From the NCBI RefSeq assembly GCF_002284565.1, contig NZ_NPKI01000046.1, positions 124,001 to 188,000 of the forward strand: a DNA stretch of 64,000 bases. The letters run 5' to 3'. The position numbers were made by a program, and so were the translations under genes. Positions within the stretch are counted from its first letter, which is position 1. Every line of letters begins with the position of its first letter. The stretch comes from Mesorhizobium mediterraneum (GTDB taxonomy: Bacteria > Pseudomonadota > Alphaproteobacteria > Rhizobiales > Rhizobiaceae). Of this stretch, positions 8,454 through 17,120 are shown piece after piece. The notes under the pieces were generated by a model. It was not told where the DNA came from and did no database searches. It worked only from the letters and a program-made list of their open reading frames with translations.

Positions 8454-9089
8454 CTACGCGGCAGTGGCGACCGCTCCGGTCGAGGCCACCAAGGCATCCA
8501 CCTTGGCGGATGCCTTGGCCAGAGCGGCCGTGATGGCCTCGGGACCCATGCTGACGCCTTCGATGCGGATGACGTCGACGTCGGTTATGCCGATGAAGCC
8601 AAGCACGCTACGCAGGTAAGGGATGGCGTGGTCCAACTGCACGGCGGCGCCTTCCGAATAGATGCCGCCCGAGGCAAGGACAATGTAGACCTTCTTGCCG
8701 GTGACGAGCCCCTTCGGGCCATCCTCGCCATAAGCGAAAGTCTTGCCGGAGCGGGCGACGTGATCCACCCAGGATTTCAGGGTCGACGAGATGCCGAAAT
8801 TGATGAAACCGGTGGCCAGGATGATGGTGTCGGCCGCAAACAGCTCATCCAGCACGGCGTCGGAAACGCCGACGACTTCGGCCTGGCGCTGGGTGCGGGC
8901 TTCGACGGGCGTAAAGATGCCGGTCGAATAGTCCGGATCGATATGCGGCAGCGGGTTGGCGACAAGGTCGCGCACGGCCAGCTTGGCCGAGGGATCGGCG
9001 GCGAGCAGCTTTTCCGCGAGCTCGGTGGCGATGCGGGTGGAATGTGAGGCAGTGCCGCGCGGGCTCGACGTGACAAGAAGGATGGACAT
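8454..9089 (-). CDS. azoR: FMN-dependent NADH-azoreductase (AzoR/AcpD)
   Basis: A 211-residue flavodoxin-fold enzyme. The phosphate loop of FMN binding lies in SSPRGTASHSTRIATELA (residues 8-25), and the flavin-contacting region contains GFINFGISSTLKSWVDHVARSGKTF (about 93-117), both hallmarks of AzoR. It reduces azo dyes and quinones with NADH in the cytoplasm, and in most bacteria is thought to work as a quinone reductase under thiol or electrophile stress. It is divergent from a LysR regulator with a 110-bp shared promoter region, so LysR control is likely. Confidence 0.92.
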   Translation of the reverse strand: MSILLVTSSPRGTASHSTRIATELAEKLLAADPSAKLAVRDLVANPLPHIDPDYSTGIFTPVEARTQRQAEVVGVSDAVLDELFAADTIILATGFINFGISSTLKSWVDHVARSGKTFAYGEDGPKGLVTGKKVYIVLASGGIYSEGAAVQLDHAIPYLRSVLGFIGITDVDVIRIEGVSMGPEAITAALAKASAKVDALVASTGAVATAA

Positions 9090-9129
9090 AGCGGGCTCTC
9101 CAGGATTGGAATGATTTGTCCCGCCAGAT

Positions 9130-9193
9130 ATGGGTCCATCGACCCATTTGAAAAACTGGTATATTTTCTATATAATCCATCTACAATCTGGAT
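9130..9193. promoter_or_regulatory. Shared azoR/lysR control region
   Basis: ATGGGTC-CATC-GACCCAT (9130-9147) is a perfect inverted repeat. ATCCA-N9-TGGAT (9175-9193) has the T-N11-A style dyad symmetry expected of a LysR-type binding site. An AT-rich stretch between them (TATATTTTCTATATAAT) could hold promoter elements. The assignment is by pattern only. Confidence 0.45.
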
Positions 9194-9199
9194 AAGGCA

Positions 9200-10147
9200 T
9201 TGCAACCCAATCCGACGCTCGACCAACTCCAGATCCTTGTGGCCGTCGCCGATACCGGCAGCTTCTCCGCCGCCGGCCGCAAGCTCAACCGCGCGCAATC
9301 GGTCATCAGCTACGCCATCGCCAATCTGGAGGCGCAGCTTGGGCTGAAGCTCTTCGAGCGCGAGGGCACGCGCGAACCGCAGCTGACCGATGTCGGCCGG
9401 GCGACGCTGGAAGATGCGCGGCGCATGGTCGGCATGCTGCAGCGCATCCGCTCGCGTGTCGACGGCCATAAGCAAGGGCTGGAGGCGGAAGTCAGTATGT
9501 CGGTCGACGTGACGCTGCCATTGCCGGTACTGGTTCGGGTGCTGAAGGCATTCGAGGCGCAGTTTCCGACCGTGATGTTGCGCCTGCATATAGGCTCGCT
9601 CGGCCTGATCCTTGACCATGTCGTGGGCGGACAGGCCGATCTCGGCGTTGGCGGCATTTTGGGCGAAGCCGACGTCAACCTTTTGCGGATCGGCTTCACC
9701 ACTTTGGTGCCCGCTGCCGCGCCCAGCCACCCCTTGGCGCTGCTTCCACGGCCGGTGCCGCTCGAGGAGGTGCGCGAACATATCCAGCTTGTCGTCAGCG
9801 ACCAGTCGGAGCGCACGCGGGGGCGCGACTACGGCGTCTTTGCCTACCGCACCTGGCGGCTGACCGATGTGCGCACCAAGCATGCGCTGATGCGCGAAGG
9901 GTTGGGTTGGGGCGGGCTGCCGCGCTGGCTGATCGCCGACGATCTGGCAAGCGGTCGGTTGGTCGAACTCGACCTAGAGCCCTACAGTGAGGTGCGGGCA
10001 GCGCTCTATGCCATGCATCGCGCCGACCGCAATCCGAAACCGGCGGCGGCTTGGCTGATCTACGAGTTCAAGCGCCAGCTTGGCTGCTTCAACGAGCTTG
10101 AGCCGGGCCAGCTGCCTGAGGAAGAGCTGGAGACAGTCCGTCGATAA
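9200..10147 (+). CDS. LysR-family transcriptional regulator
   Basis: A 315-residue regulator starting at a TTG codon. No ATG gives the complete helix-turn-helix. The N-terminal LysR HTH is LDQLQILVAVADTGSFSAAGRKLNRAQSVISYAIANLEAQLG, and the C-terminal part is the periplasmic-binding-like effector domain (VSMSVDVTLPLPVLVRVLKAF, VGGQADLGVGG, GLGWGGLPRWL). The ATAAGG upstream is close to the start and is a poor site. It lies divergent to azoR, which it probably regulates. Its 3' end overlaps the convergent tetR gene by 59 bp. Confidence 0.9.
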   Translation: MQPNPTLDQLQILVAVADTGSFSAAGRKLNRAQSVISYAIANLEAQLGLKLFEREGTREPQLTDVGRATLEDARRMVGMLQRIRSRVDGHKQGLEAEVSMSVDVTLPLPVLVRVLKAFEAQFPTVMLRLHIGSLGLILDHVVGGQADLGVGGILGEADVNLLRIGFTTLVPAAAPSHPLALLPRPVPLEEVREHIQLVVSDQSERTRGRDYGVFAYRTWRLTDVRTKHALMREGLGWGGLPRWLIADDLASGRLVELDLEPYSEVRAALYAMHRADRNPKPAAAWLIYEFKRQLGCFNELEPGQLPEEELETVRR

Positions 10148-10715
10148 GGGCGACAAGCACCTCGCGATAGGGGCCGGTTTCGGCGCCTGCTTCGACCGCA
10201 AGAGCAGCACGGTCGAAGGCGGCGGCGAGTAGCGCGGTCAGCGCTTCCACCGGCAACCTCACCATGGTCTGCGCGCGCATTGCCGCCACAAGGCCCTCGC
10301 GAAGCGAGCGGTTGCCGTGGCGGTTGTCGATTTCGTCCATGGCGGCGCGGCCGAGCACGGCCGGTCCGTCGAGCAGCAGCAACCGGGTGCGGCCAGGTGC
10401 GCGCATGGCGGCAAGGTAGGCATCCGAACCAGCGATCAGCGCATCGCGGGCAAACAGCGAGGGCGGTGAGGCGCGCTCGATCTCTTGCGCCACAGCAGCC
10501 GCCTCCTGCTCGACCACCGCGGCAAACAGCGCCTGCTTGTCGGCAAAGTGATGATAGAGAGCGCCGCGCGTGACGCCGGCCGCATCCACGATCTCCGGCG
10601 TGCCGGTCTCTGCATAGGACTTTTCGGTGAACCGCTTTCGCGCCGCGGCGATCAGGTCGGCGCGCGTCGCTTCGGTGCGATCGCGGTTGGAGCGGCGCGC
10701 GGATTCCTGTTGCAT
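10089..10715 (-). CDS. TetR-family transcriptional regulator
   Basis: A 208-residue repressor. The N-terminal TetR HTH is RADLIAAARKRFTEKSYAETGTPEIVDAAGVTRGALYHHFADKQALFAAVVEQ (residues 19-70), followed by an all-helical ligand domain. It is transcribed away from a VOC-family gene. Two near-identical palindromic operators lie in the 66-bp gap, one overlapping its own start codon, so it should repress itself and the VOC gene. Its 3' end overlaps the end of the LysR gene. Confidence 0.92.
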   Translation of the reverse strand: MQQESARRSNRDRTEATRADLIAAARKRFTEKSYAETGTPEIVDAAGVTRGALYHHFADKQALFAAVVEQEAAAVAQEIERASPPSLFARDALIAGSDAYLAAMRAPGRTRLLLLDGPAVLGRAAMDEIDNRHGNRSLREGLVAAMRAQTMVRLPVEALTALLAAAFDRAALAVEAGAETGPYREVLVALIDGLSPALPQAAGPAQAR

Positions 10716-10762
10716 ACATGCAGCCTGTATGTTAATTCAACTTACATGCAGACTGTATGTTA
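10714..10762. promoter_or_regulatory. Twin TetR operators
   Basis: ATACATGCAGCCTGTATGTTA (10714-10734) and TTACATGCAGACTGTATGTTA (10742-10762) share the dyad ACATGCAG-N-CTGTATGT. The centres are about 29 bp apart, near three helical turns, so two dimers could bind the same face. The first copy covers the tetR start codon and the second ends 19 bp before the VOC start codon. Confidence 0.8.
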
Positions 10763-10781
10763 TTTGACGGGAGAAGGAAAG

Positions 10782-11207
10782 ATGAAGACGACGAGCTATT
10801 ATCCAGTGCTGATGACGGGCGACGTTGCCGGCACGAAAGCCTTCTATATCAAGCACTTCAGCTTCAAGCCGCTGTTCGAGAGCGACTGGTACGTGCATCT
10901 GCAATCCGCCGAGGATCGCCGCGTCAATCTCGGCATCGTCCAGGGCGATCACGAAACGATCCCGGAAGAAGGGCGCGGCCGTACCTCCGGCCTGCTGATC
11001 AATTTCGAAGTCAGAGACCCGGATGCAGTCTACGAGCGGATCCTTGCTGCCGGCCTGCCGATCCTGCGAACGCTCCGCGACGAACCCTTCGGCCAGCGCC
11101 ATTTTATCACCAGAGATCCCAATGGCGTGCTGATCGACGTGATCAAGCCGATCCCGCCGAGCGCGGAGTTTCTGGAGCAGTTTGTTGAAGGGGCGGCGGC
11201 GGGCTAA
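10782..11207 (+). CDS. VOC-family (glyoxalase/dioxygenase-like) protein
   Basis: A 141-residue protein of the vicinal-oxygen-chelate fold: YYPVLMTGDVAGTKAFYIKHFSFKPLFESDWYVHL, then DPDAVYERILAAG and the C-terminal GQRHFITRDPNGVLIDVIKP. The last segment is the usual second beta-alpha-beta-beta-beta module with an Asp-Pro-Asn-Gly turn. Metal ligands cannot be assigned with certainty. VOC proteins include glyoxalases, extradiol dioxygenases and antibiotic-binding proteins. The start is fixed by GGAGAAGGAAAG just before the ATG. It is controlled from the twin TetR operators. Confidence 0.85.
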   Translation: MKTTSYYPVLMTGDVAGTKAFYIKHFSFKPLFESDWYVHLQSAEDRRVNLGIVQGDHETIPEEGRGRTSGLLINFEVRDPDAVYERILAAGLPILRTLRDEPFGQRHFITRDPNGVLIDVIKPIPPSAEFLEQFVEGAAAG

Positions 11208-11320
11208 GCGGGATAGCTGCTGGCAGGAACTGTCTGTAGATGTGACGTGAAGGCTCCAGCCGCGTGGCCGGTCATGTCTTTGCGGTCTATGCTGAGGCTC
11301 GTCAGCCTTGGACCTATTCC

Positions 11321-12232
11321 ATGCGTGAAATCTGCCTTGTCCGCGCACCCTCAAACCTTGGCCTCCGCCCACTGCGGCCAGGTCATATACCGGGGACGTG
11401 GCGTGCGCCGCAGGCGTTGACCGAAGCTGGCTTGATCGAGACGCTTTCGCCCCTCAAAGTGGTTGATCTTGATCGGCCCGCCTATAGCACGGAGCCGCAG
11501 CCGGGCACCCGGCTGCGCAACGGCAACGCGATACGCGGTTTCAATCTCGGCCTCGCCGAAGTTGTTGCCGGCGCGCTGGGGCGAGGCGAGTTCCCGCTGG
11601 TCGTCGGCGGCGACTGTGCGGTCCTGCTCGGCGCACTGGCTGCTGCACGGCGATCCGGTCCGCTGGCATTGGTCCATGTCGACGGCCACAGCGATTTCCG
11701 CCATCCGGGCAACTACGACATCAACGCTTCGCTCGGCTCGGCCGCCGGCATGGACCTTGCGCTCGCCACCGGACGTGGCGAGCCGCTGCTGACCGACTGG
11801 CCTGATATCGCAAGCCCGCTTGTTGCGGACGAACATGTGATTCAGATCGGCGAACGAGAGAACCGAAACCCCGACTTCGCCTGGCCGGACATCAATTCGA
11901 CCGCGATGACGCTGATCGACGTCTTTGCCGTGCGAGAGCTTGGCGCGGCAAAGGTTCTGGAAAAGACCTGGACCACGCTGGCGCGAAGCGGCTGGCCCTA
12001 TTGGCTGCATTTTGACGTCGATGCGCTCGATCAGACAGTGATGCCGGCGGTGGATTCACCAGGCAGCCCCGGCATCGATCCCGACGATCTCGTCGCCATC
12101 CTCGCGGCGCTGGTAGCGAATCCGCGCTGCACCGGAATGGATATGACCATTTTCGATCCGGACCTCGATCCGACCGGCGAACTGGCCGTGCTGCTGGTTT
12201 CGCTGCTCGGCCGGATCTTTGCACCGCGATAG
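11321..12232 (+). CDS. Arginase/agmatinase-family (ureohydrolase) protein with altered metal site
   Basis: A 303-residue ureohydrolase-fold protein. The binuclear manganese motifs are HVDGHSDF (119-126, the DAHxD motif with Gly for Ala) and HFDVDALD (230-237, the DxD motif). The first motif, normally GGDH, reads GGDC (96-99), so a manganese-binding His is replaced by Cys99. Known members hydrolyse arginine, agmatine, guanidinobutyrate or formiminoglutamate. The substitution makes a standard binuclear arginase mechanism uncertain. The ATG at 11321 gives the family-typical N-terminus. It is isolated and followed by a dispersed repeat. Confidence 0.8.
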   Translation: MREICLVRAPSNLGLRPLRPGHIPGTWRAPQALTEAGLIETLSPLKVVDLDRPAYSTEPQPGTRLRNGNAIRGFNLGLAEVVAGALGRGEFPLVVGGDCAVLLGALAAARRSGPLALVHVDGHSDFRHPGNYDINASLGSAAGMDLALATGRGEPLLTDWPDIASPLVADEHVIQIGERENRNPDFAWPDINSTAMTLIDVFAVRELGAAKVLEKTWTTLARSGWPYWLHFDVDALDQTVMPAVDSPGSPGIDPDDLVAILAALVANPRCTGMDMTIFDPDLDPTGELAVLLVSLLGRIFAPR

Positions 12233-12335
12233 AGCGACGTGCGTCCACTTGGACGCACAAACCACGCTCTAACACATTGAATCTGCGCATCGTGCTTTCC
12301 GGAAATCGATTTCGATTTTCGGGCCGACGCGGTAG
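12231..12335 (+). repeat. Dispersed palindromic repeat, copy 1
   Basis: About 105 bp, beginning agagcgacgtgcgtccactt and ending in ATCGATTTCGATTTTCGGGCCGACGCGGTAG. It contains the inverted repeat GTGCGTCCA-CT-TGGACGCAC and a second palindromic block around GAAATCGATTTC. Copies lie at 13434 (same strand) and 21837 (opposite strand). All lie between genes. This is a small non-coding repeat family, probably mobile or structural. Confidence 0.8.
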
Positions 12336-13283
12336 TCAGTTTCGCGCCACCGGCATCACCGTGACCTGAGTGATGCCGGAGCGGCGCACCACCGTGCACA
12401 GTGTCTCGCGGCCGATGCGCTCGGCATCGAGGATGCGCACCAGATCGTCGACGCCGGTGACCGGGCGTCCGTCGATGACGGCGATGGTGTCGCCTTCCCT
12501 GAGGCCGGCCTTGGCCGCCGGGCTGTTCGCCTCGACGCTGCGCAGGCGCACGGCCGTGCTGCTCGACACTTGCGACAGAAGGGCGGCGCGGCGCGGCAGG
12601 TTTGTCGTATCTGCCGAGACGCCGATGAAGGCGCGGCGCACGCGGCCGAAGCGGATGATCTCCGAAATGACGAAATTGGCGGTGTTGGAGGCAACCGCGA
12701 AGGCGATGCCTTGCGCGCCATGGATCATGGCGGTGTTGACGCCGATGACCTCGCCCGCCGACGACACCAGCGGTCCGCCTGAGTTGCCGGGGTTGAGTGC
12801 TGCGTCGGTCTGGATGACGTCGTCGATCAGCCGGCCGGTGGCGGCACGCATCGAGCGGCCGAGCGCTGAGACGACACCTGATGTGACGGTCCATTCGAAG
12901 CCGAGCGGGTTGCCGATGGCAATGGCGATTTGGCCGCGCCGCAGGCGCTTGGAATCGCCGAGCGGCGCGATATCGGCAAAGCTGCCGTCGGCACGCACCA
13001 GCGCGATGTCGGTGTCGGGGTCGCGGCCGAGAACACGGCCTTCCCTGGAGGCGCCGTCCGGCATGGTGACGCGGACGGTGCGGGCATCGCCGACCACGTG
13101 GTAGTTGGTGACGACCAGCCCGTCGGGCGTGATAACGAAGCCGGAGCCTTGGCCGCCGGCACCACCGATGCGTTCGATACGGCAGACGGCGGGGCCGATG
13201 CGGTCCACAGCATCGGCAACCGTTGCCGAATAATCATCGAGCAGCGCATCGTCGAATTGCAATTGCTGGGCGGGGAGGGACAT
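12336..13283 (-). CDS. HtrA/DegP-like trypsin-fold serine protease with PDZ domain, no signal peptide
   Basis: A 315-residue S1C-family protease. The catalytic triad is intact: His62 in VVTNYHVVG, Asp92 in DPDTDIALV and Ser168 in NPGNSGGPL. A single PDZ domain follows (VRLRSVEANSPAAKAGLREGDTIAVIDGRPVTG, about residues 225-310). The N-terminus (MSLPAQQLQFDDALLDDYSA) has no signal peptide, so it should act in the cytoplasm, unlike periplasmic DegP. The start at 13283 has GGAG 7 bases upstream. It is divergent from a paralogue whose triad is lost, 272 bp away, with a dispersed repeat between them. Confidence 0.9.
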   Translation of the reverse strand: MSLPAQQLQFDDALLDDYSATVADAVDRIGPAVCRIERIGGAGGQGSGFVITPDGLVVTNYHVVGDARTVRVTMPDGASREGRVLGRDPDTDIALVRADGSFADIAPLGDSKRLRRGQIAIAIGNPLGFEWTVTSGVVSALGRSMRAATGRLIDDVIQTDAALNPGNSGGPLVSSAGEVIGVNTAMIHGAQGIAFAVASNTANFVISEIIRFGRVRRAFIGVSADTTNLPRRAALLSQVSSSTAVRLRSVEANSPAAKAGLREGDTIAVIDGRPVTGVDDLVRILDAERIGRETLCTVVRRSGITQVTVMPVARN

Positions 13284-13433
13284 GGCAGGGCTCCGTGTCT
13301 TTAGAGCAAGATGAAGGATGCCTATATGTGCGGAGCGGCCGGATCGGTCGCGACCTGACCAGATGGCCAGTCCAACGCCCAACTAGCCGTCAGGCGAGTA
13401 CCGGCGAATGCGCTGCCAAGCGATATCTGGGGT

Positions 13434-13536
13434 AGAGCGACGAGCGTCCATTGGACGCTCAAAGTACGCTCTAAGATTTTGAGTTCTCGCATCGTGCTTT
13501 CCGAAAATCGATTCCGATTTTCGGGCCGATGCGATA
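13434..13536 (+). repeat. Dispersed palindromic repeat, copy 2
   Basis: About 103 bp, beginning agagcgacgagcgtccattg and ending CCGAAAATCGATTCCGATTTTCGGGCCGATGCG. It has the same order of blocks as copy 1, with compensating changes in the first stem (GAGCGTCCA/TGGACGCTC), which supports selection for a folded structure. It ends 18 bp before the dead-HtrA gene. Confidence 0.8.
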
Positions 13537-13554
13537 AAAACCCAGGAGACCATC

Positions 13555-14427
13555 ATGAGCGACTTCAATCTGAGCGCATTTTCCGACGCCATCGCCGATA
13601 TCGCCGCAGCAGCGGCGCCGGTGACGGCGAGCTTCGCCACGCATCAGCATCGCACGGCGACCGCCTTCCATTGGCGCGACGGCTATTTTGTCACTGCCGA
13701 GGAGGCGGTGGAGGCCGGCGAAGAGATCGAGCTGACGCTTTTTTCGGGCGACAAGGTGAAGGCTGAGCTGGTCGGCCGCGATCCGTCCACTGGCACCGCA
13801 CTTCTGAAGCCGACCGGCGCGCCGGACGTGCCGCCGTTGGCCAAGGCAGGCTCGGTGCAGCCGGGCAATCTGGCCATCGCCGTGGGCAATAGCGACGGTG
13901 CGACGCTCGCCGCATTCGGCACGGTCGGTGAGGTCGGTCCGGCCTGGCGCTCAATGCGCGGCGGCACGATCGACCGGCGCATCAATCTGGCCGTCAATGC
14001 CGGCGGCCGTTTCGAGGGCGGCCCGGTGCTCGACGCCAAGGGCGCACTGATCGGCATGCTCCTGTTCGGGCCGCGCCGGCGGGCGCTGGTCATGCCTTAC
14101 GAGACGATCGAACGGGCGGTTGCGACGCTGCGCGAGAAGGGCCATGTCGCGCGCGGCTATCTCGGCGCCGGCCTGCACCCGATCCGCAGCGGCGACTCGC
14201 ATGGCGCCATGGTGATGAGCCTCGACGACAATGGCCCGGCAAAAGCCGCCGGCCTGCATCTCGGCGACATCATCGTGTCGTGGAACGGCGAGGCGGTGCA
14301 TGGTCCGCGCGAACTGATCCGCAGGCTCGGGCCGGACAGCGCCGGCGCGTCGGTGACGCTCGGCGTGGTGCGCGGCGGCGAACAGCGCGATGTCGTGCTG
14401 ACCATCGGCGAAAAGCCGCTGAGCTGA
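13555..14427 (+). CDS. Catalytically dead HtrA-like protein (trypsin fold plus PDZ)
   Basis: A 290-residue paralogue of the protease on the opposite strand. It aligns through the trypsin fold and the PDZ domain (GYLGAGLHPIR..., then DNGPAKAAGLHLGDIIVSWNGEAV), but all three catalytic residues are gone. The His position reads VTAEEAV (Glu50), the Asp position reads PSTGTALL (Gly80), and the Ser position reads RFEGGPVL (Glu154) instead of GNSGGPL. Neighbouring structural residues are kept, so this is a conserved pseudoenzyme rather than a decayed gene. No signal peptide is present. It is followed 8 bp later by a LuxR regulator in the same operon. A regulatory or chaperone role with the active partner is inferred. 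Confidence 0.85.
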   Translation: MSDFNLSAFSDAIADIAAAAAPVTASFATHQHRTATAFHWRDGYFVTAEEAVEAGEEIELTLFSGDKVKAELVGRDPSTGTALLKPTGAPDVPPLAKAGSVQPGNLAIAVGNSDGATLAAFGTVGEVGPAWRSMRGGTIDRRINLAVNAGGRFEGGPVLDAKGALIGMLLFGPRRRALVMPYETIERAVATLREKGHVARGYLGAGLHPIRSGDSHGAMVMSLDDNGPAKAAGLHLGDIIVSWNGEAVHGPRELIRRLGPDSAGASVTLGVVRGGEQRDVVLTIGEKPLS

Positions 14428-14435
14428 GAGGATCG

Positions 14436-15104
14436 ATGGCTGTTGAGGCGATCATAAGGGACAGGACCGCGGATGGCGTGGTGGCGGAGCGGCGGCTAAC
14501 CGTGCTGATCGCGCTTGGCGATGCGGCGCATGCCGAGCACCTGTCTTCCGCGCTCGCCGCGAGCGGGGATCTGCTGCCTGTCACGGCCGGCAGCAGCGAT
14601 GGCGGCGAGCGAGCGGACGTCGCTGTCGTCGACGAGCGGAACCTGCAAGGCCTGGCCATCGATCCCGCCATACCTCGGGTGCTGCTGTCCCGGCGGACCG
14701 GCCACGAGCCGCCAGACGACAATCTTTTCGCCGTCCTGCCGCCGGCGACTGACTACCTGTTGGTTGCCGCTGCCGTCCGGCTTGCCGCGGCGGGTTACAG
14801 GATTTCAGGCGGCGGCCGCCGCGTGCCTGGCCGGCATGATGATGATTTCGCCTTCCATGACGGCGACCCGTTGGACGAGGAGGCGGTCGACGATGGAATT
14901 GCCAGGCCGGCGCTTTCTCCGCGCGAGAGCGAAGTGCTGGCACTGCTGGCCGAGGGCGCGCCCAACAAGGTGATCGCGCGGCGCTTGAATATCTCCGTGC
15001 ATACGGCGAAGTTCCACGTCGCGGCGATCCTGATCAAGCTCGGTGCGGCCAACCGCACCGACGCGATCGCCATCGCCATGCGGCAAGGCTTGGTGCTGGT
15101 GTGA
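14436..15104 (+). CDS. LuxR-type response-regulator-like protein
   Basis: A 222-residue regulator. The C-terminal LuxR/FixJ helix-turn-helix is clear (ALSPRESEVLALLAEGAPNKVIARRLNISVHTAKFHVAAILIKLGAANRTDAIAIAMRQG, residues 158-217). The N-terminal part looks like a degenerate receiver: a central Asp (VVDERN, Asp66) exists, but the usual Asp pair near residue 10 does not. The start ATG has GAGAGGA just upstream, and the gene is 8 bp behind the dead-HtrA gene, so both are co-transcribed. No partner histidine kinase is nearby. Confidence 0.82.
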   Translation: MAVEAIIRDRTADGVVAERRLTVLIALGDAAHAEHLSSALAASGDLLPVTAGSSDGGERADVAVVDERNLQGLAIDPAIPRVLLSRRTGHEPPDDNLFAVLPPATDYLLVAAAVRLAAAGYRISGGGRRVPGRHDDDFAFHDGDPLDEEAVDDGIARPALSPRESEVLALLAEGAPNKVIARRLNISVHTAKFHVAAILIKLGAANRTDAIAIAMRQGLVLV

Positions 15105-15111
15105 CGATGGA

Positions 15112-15501
15112 CTACACAGCCGGTTCGATATCCGTCAGCCGGAAATCGTCGCCTTTGAACAGCAACGGCATGGCTTCGAGGCGAGCCGTGGCATAGGAGA
15201 TGCAGTCGCCGAAGTTGAGAGCGGCCGGATGCCGGCCCTTGCCATAGCGCAGAAAGGCCTGACGGGCGACGGCTGCGTGGTCGGCGGTGAAGGCGATCGT
15301 CTCGATCGAGGCCACGCGCAGGAAGGAGTCGAGGCGATCAAGAATTTCATCCTGCCAGCCGCCGGCGAGAACCATCGTCGTTTCAAGAAACGTTGGTGCG
15401 GCCAACAGCCGCCTTTTGGCCTGTGCGATGGCCAGCACGAAACGCTCGTGATCAGGCTCCGCGCGCAGAACGGCGACAAGGGCCGAGGAATCGATGATCA
15501 T
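15112..15501 (-). CDS. vapC: PIN-domain toxin VapC
   Basis: A 129-residue PIN-domain ribonuclease. The acidic residues expected for metal binding are visible: Asp4 (MIIDSSALVAVL), Glu40 (LETTMVL) and Asp99 (NFGDCISYATA). VapC toxins cleave tRNA or rRNA and are neutralised by VapB. The start codon overlaps the end of the antitoxin gene by 4 bp, the usual translational coupling. It lies convergent with the LuxR gene, leaving 7 bp between the stops. Confidence 0.93.
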   Translation of the reverse strand: MIIDSSALVAVLRAEPDHERFVLAIAQAKRRLLAAPTFLETTMVLAGGWQDEILDRLDSFLRVASIETIAFTADHAAVARQAFLRYGKGRHPAALNFGDCISYATARLEAMPLLFKGDDFRLTDIEPAV

Positions 15502-15764
15502 TTCGTCGGGATCCCGAACTCGTCGTAACCGAGGACTTCGTCGTCGGTCATTGCATTTTCTCGTTTGGGGATTTTTCCCGCACTGTCGGAAATCGCCATC
15601 AATCGCTGAAAAAGGTCGTCGGCCTCGTCGCGCGGCACAAGCCGCTCGCGCGCAACTTCGCGCTCGAGGCTTTGGCGGATCGCTTCCGTCACCGACACGC
15701 GACGGCGGCGGGCAAGTTCCCGCGCCAATTGCTCGACTTCCGTGTTCTTGATCGACAGGGCCAT
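15498..15764 (-). CDS. vapB: VapB-type antitoxin
   Basis: An 88-residue antitoxin. Its N-terminal DNA-binding part has the Rv0623-like pattern MALSIKNTEVEQLARELARRRRVSVTEAIRQSLER. Its C-terminal acidic tail (residues about 60-88, ending DEVLGYDEFGIPTK) should wrap VapC. The ATG at 15764 is preferred over a GTG four codons upstream because AGGTGGA sits at the right distance from the ATG. It probably autoregulates the pair with VapC. Confidence 0.88.
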   Translation of the reverse strand: MALSIKNTEVEQLARELARRRRVSVTEAIRQSLEREVARERLVPRDEADDLFQRLMAISDSAGKIPKRENAMTDDEVLGYDEFGIPTK

Positions 15765-15929
15765 TCTATATTCCACCTATTTTTACAGAATATATACTCT
15801 CCGCTGTTGAGTCCATGGATTCGTCGCGCCTCCGCAGCGTCACCATCCCTCGATGCTCCCCGCTCTTGTATCCTGCGACGGCGCGGGCAAGGATCGCTAC
15901 CAACAGATTTGCAAGGGAGGCGGAAGGAT

Positions 15930-16796
<867 letters not shown>

Positions 16797-16904
16797 CGGG
16801 CACCGGGCGCCGCTCTCACTCCTCGGCCTTGTTGGCTTTGAGGCGGAGGGCCACCGTGAGGAATTATCTGGGCCTCGCAAGGCTTCAGTTCAACACCGAG
16901 CCCG

Positions 16905-17005
16905 AAACGAAAACCCCGCCGGGGAGGGGACACCGGCGGGGCTCATGTGTCCCGCTGGAGTCGGGACAGGGCAGGGAAGCCCTGTACAGAATCTGGGGTG
17001 GACGA
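16905..17005 (-). ncRNA. Candidate trans-acting small RNA, three hairpins ending in a terminator
   Basis: Read on the minus strand, three hairpins follow each other. The first is ACAGGGC-TTCCCT-GCCCTGT. The second is GTCCCG-ACTCCAG-CGGGAC. The third is a terminator CCCCGCCGG-TGTCCCCTCC-CCGGCGGGG followed by TTTTCGTTTC. All three loops are pyrimidine-rich and contain TCC or CCTCC, able to pair with Shine-Dalgarno sequences. This layout is reminiscent of the rhizobial alpha-r14 small RNA family, which carries anti-Shine-Dalgarno motifs in unpaired loops. Membership is an inference; I cannot run a covariance model. It could also be the 3' untranslated region of the OmpA-family gene upstream on the same strand. 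Confidence 0.4.
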
Positions 17006-17120
17006 CCTCGCGATTCAATCCCTGGTCAAAATCGCGACCTACATTCTCCTTTACCCTCGGCTCATTCCCGGAAATCGCCCATCCCGGTGAAACCGGGGTG
17101 GGCTACGTCTTCCCGTATAG

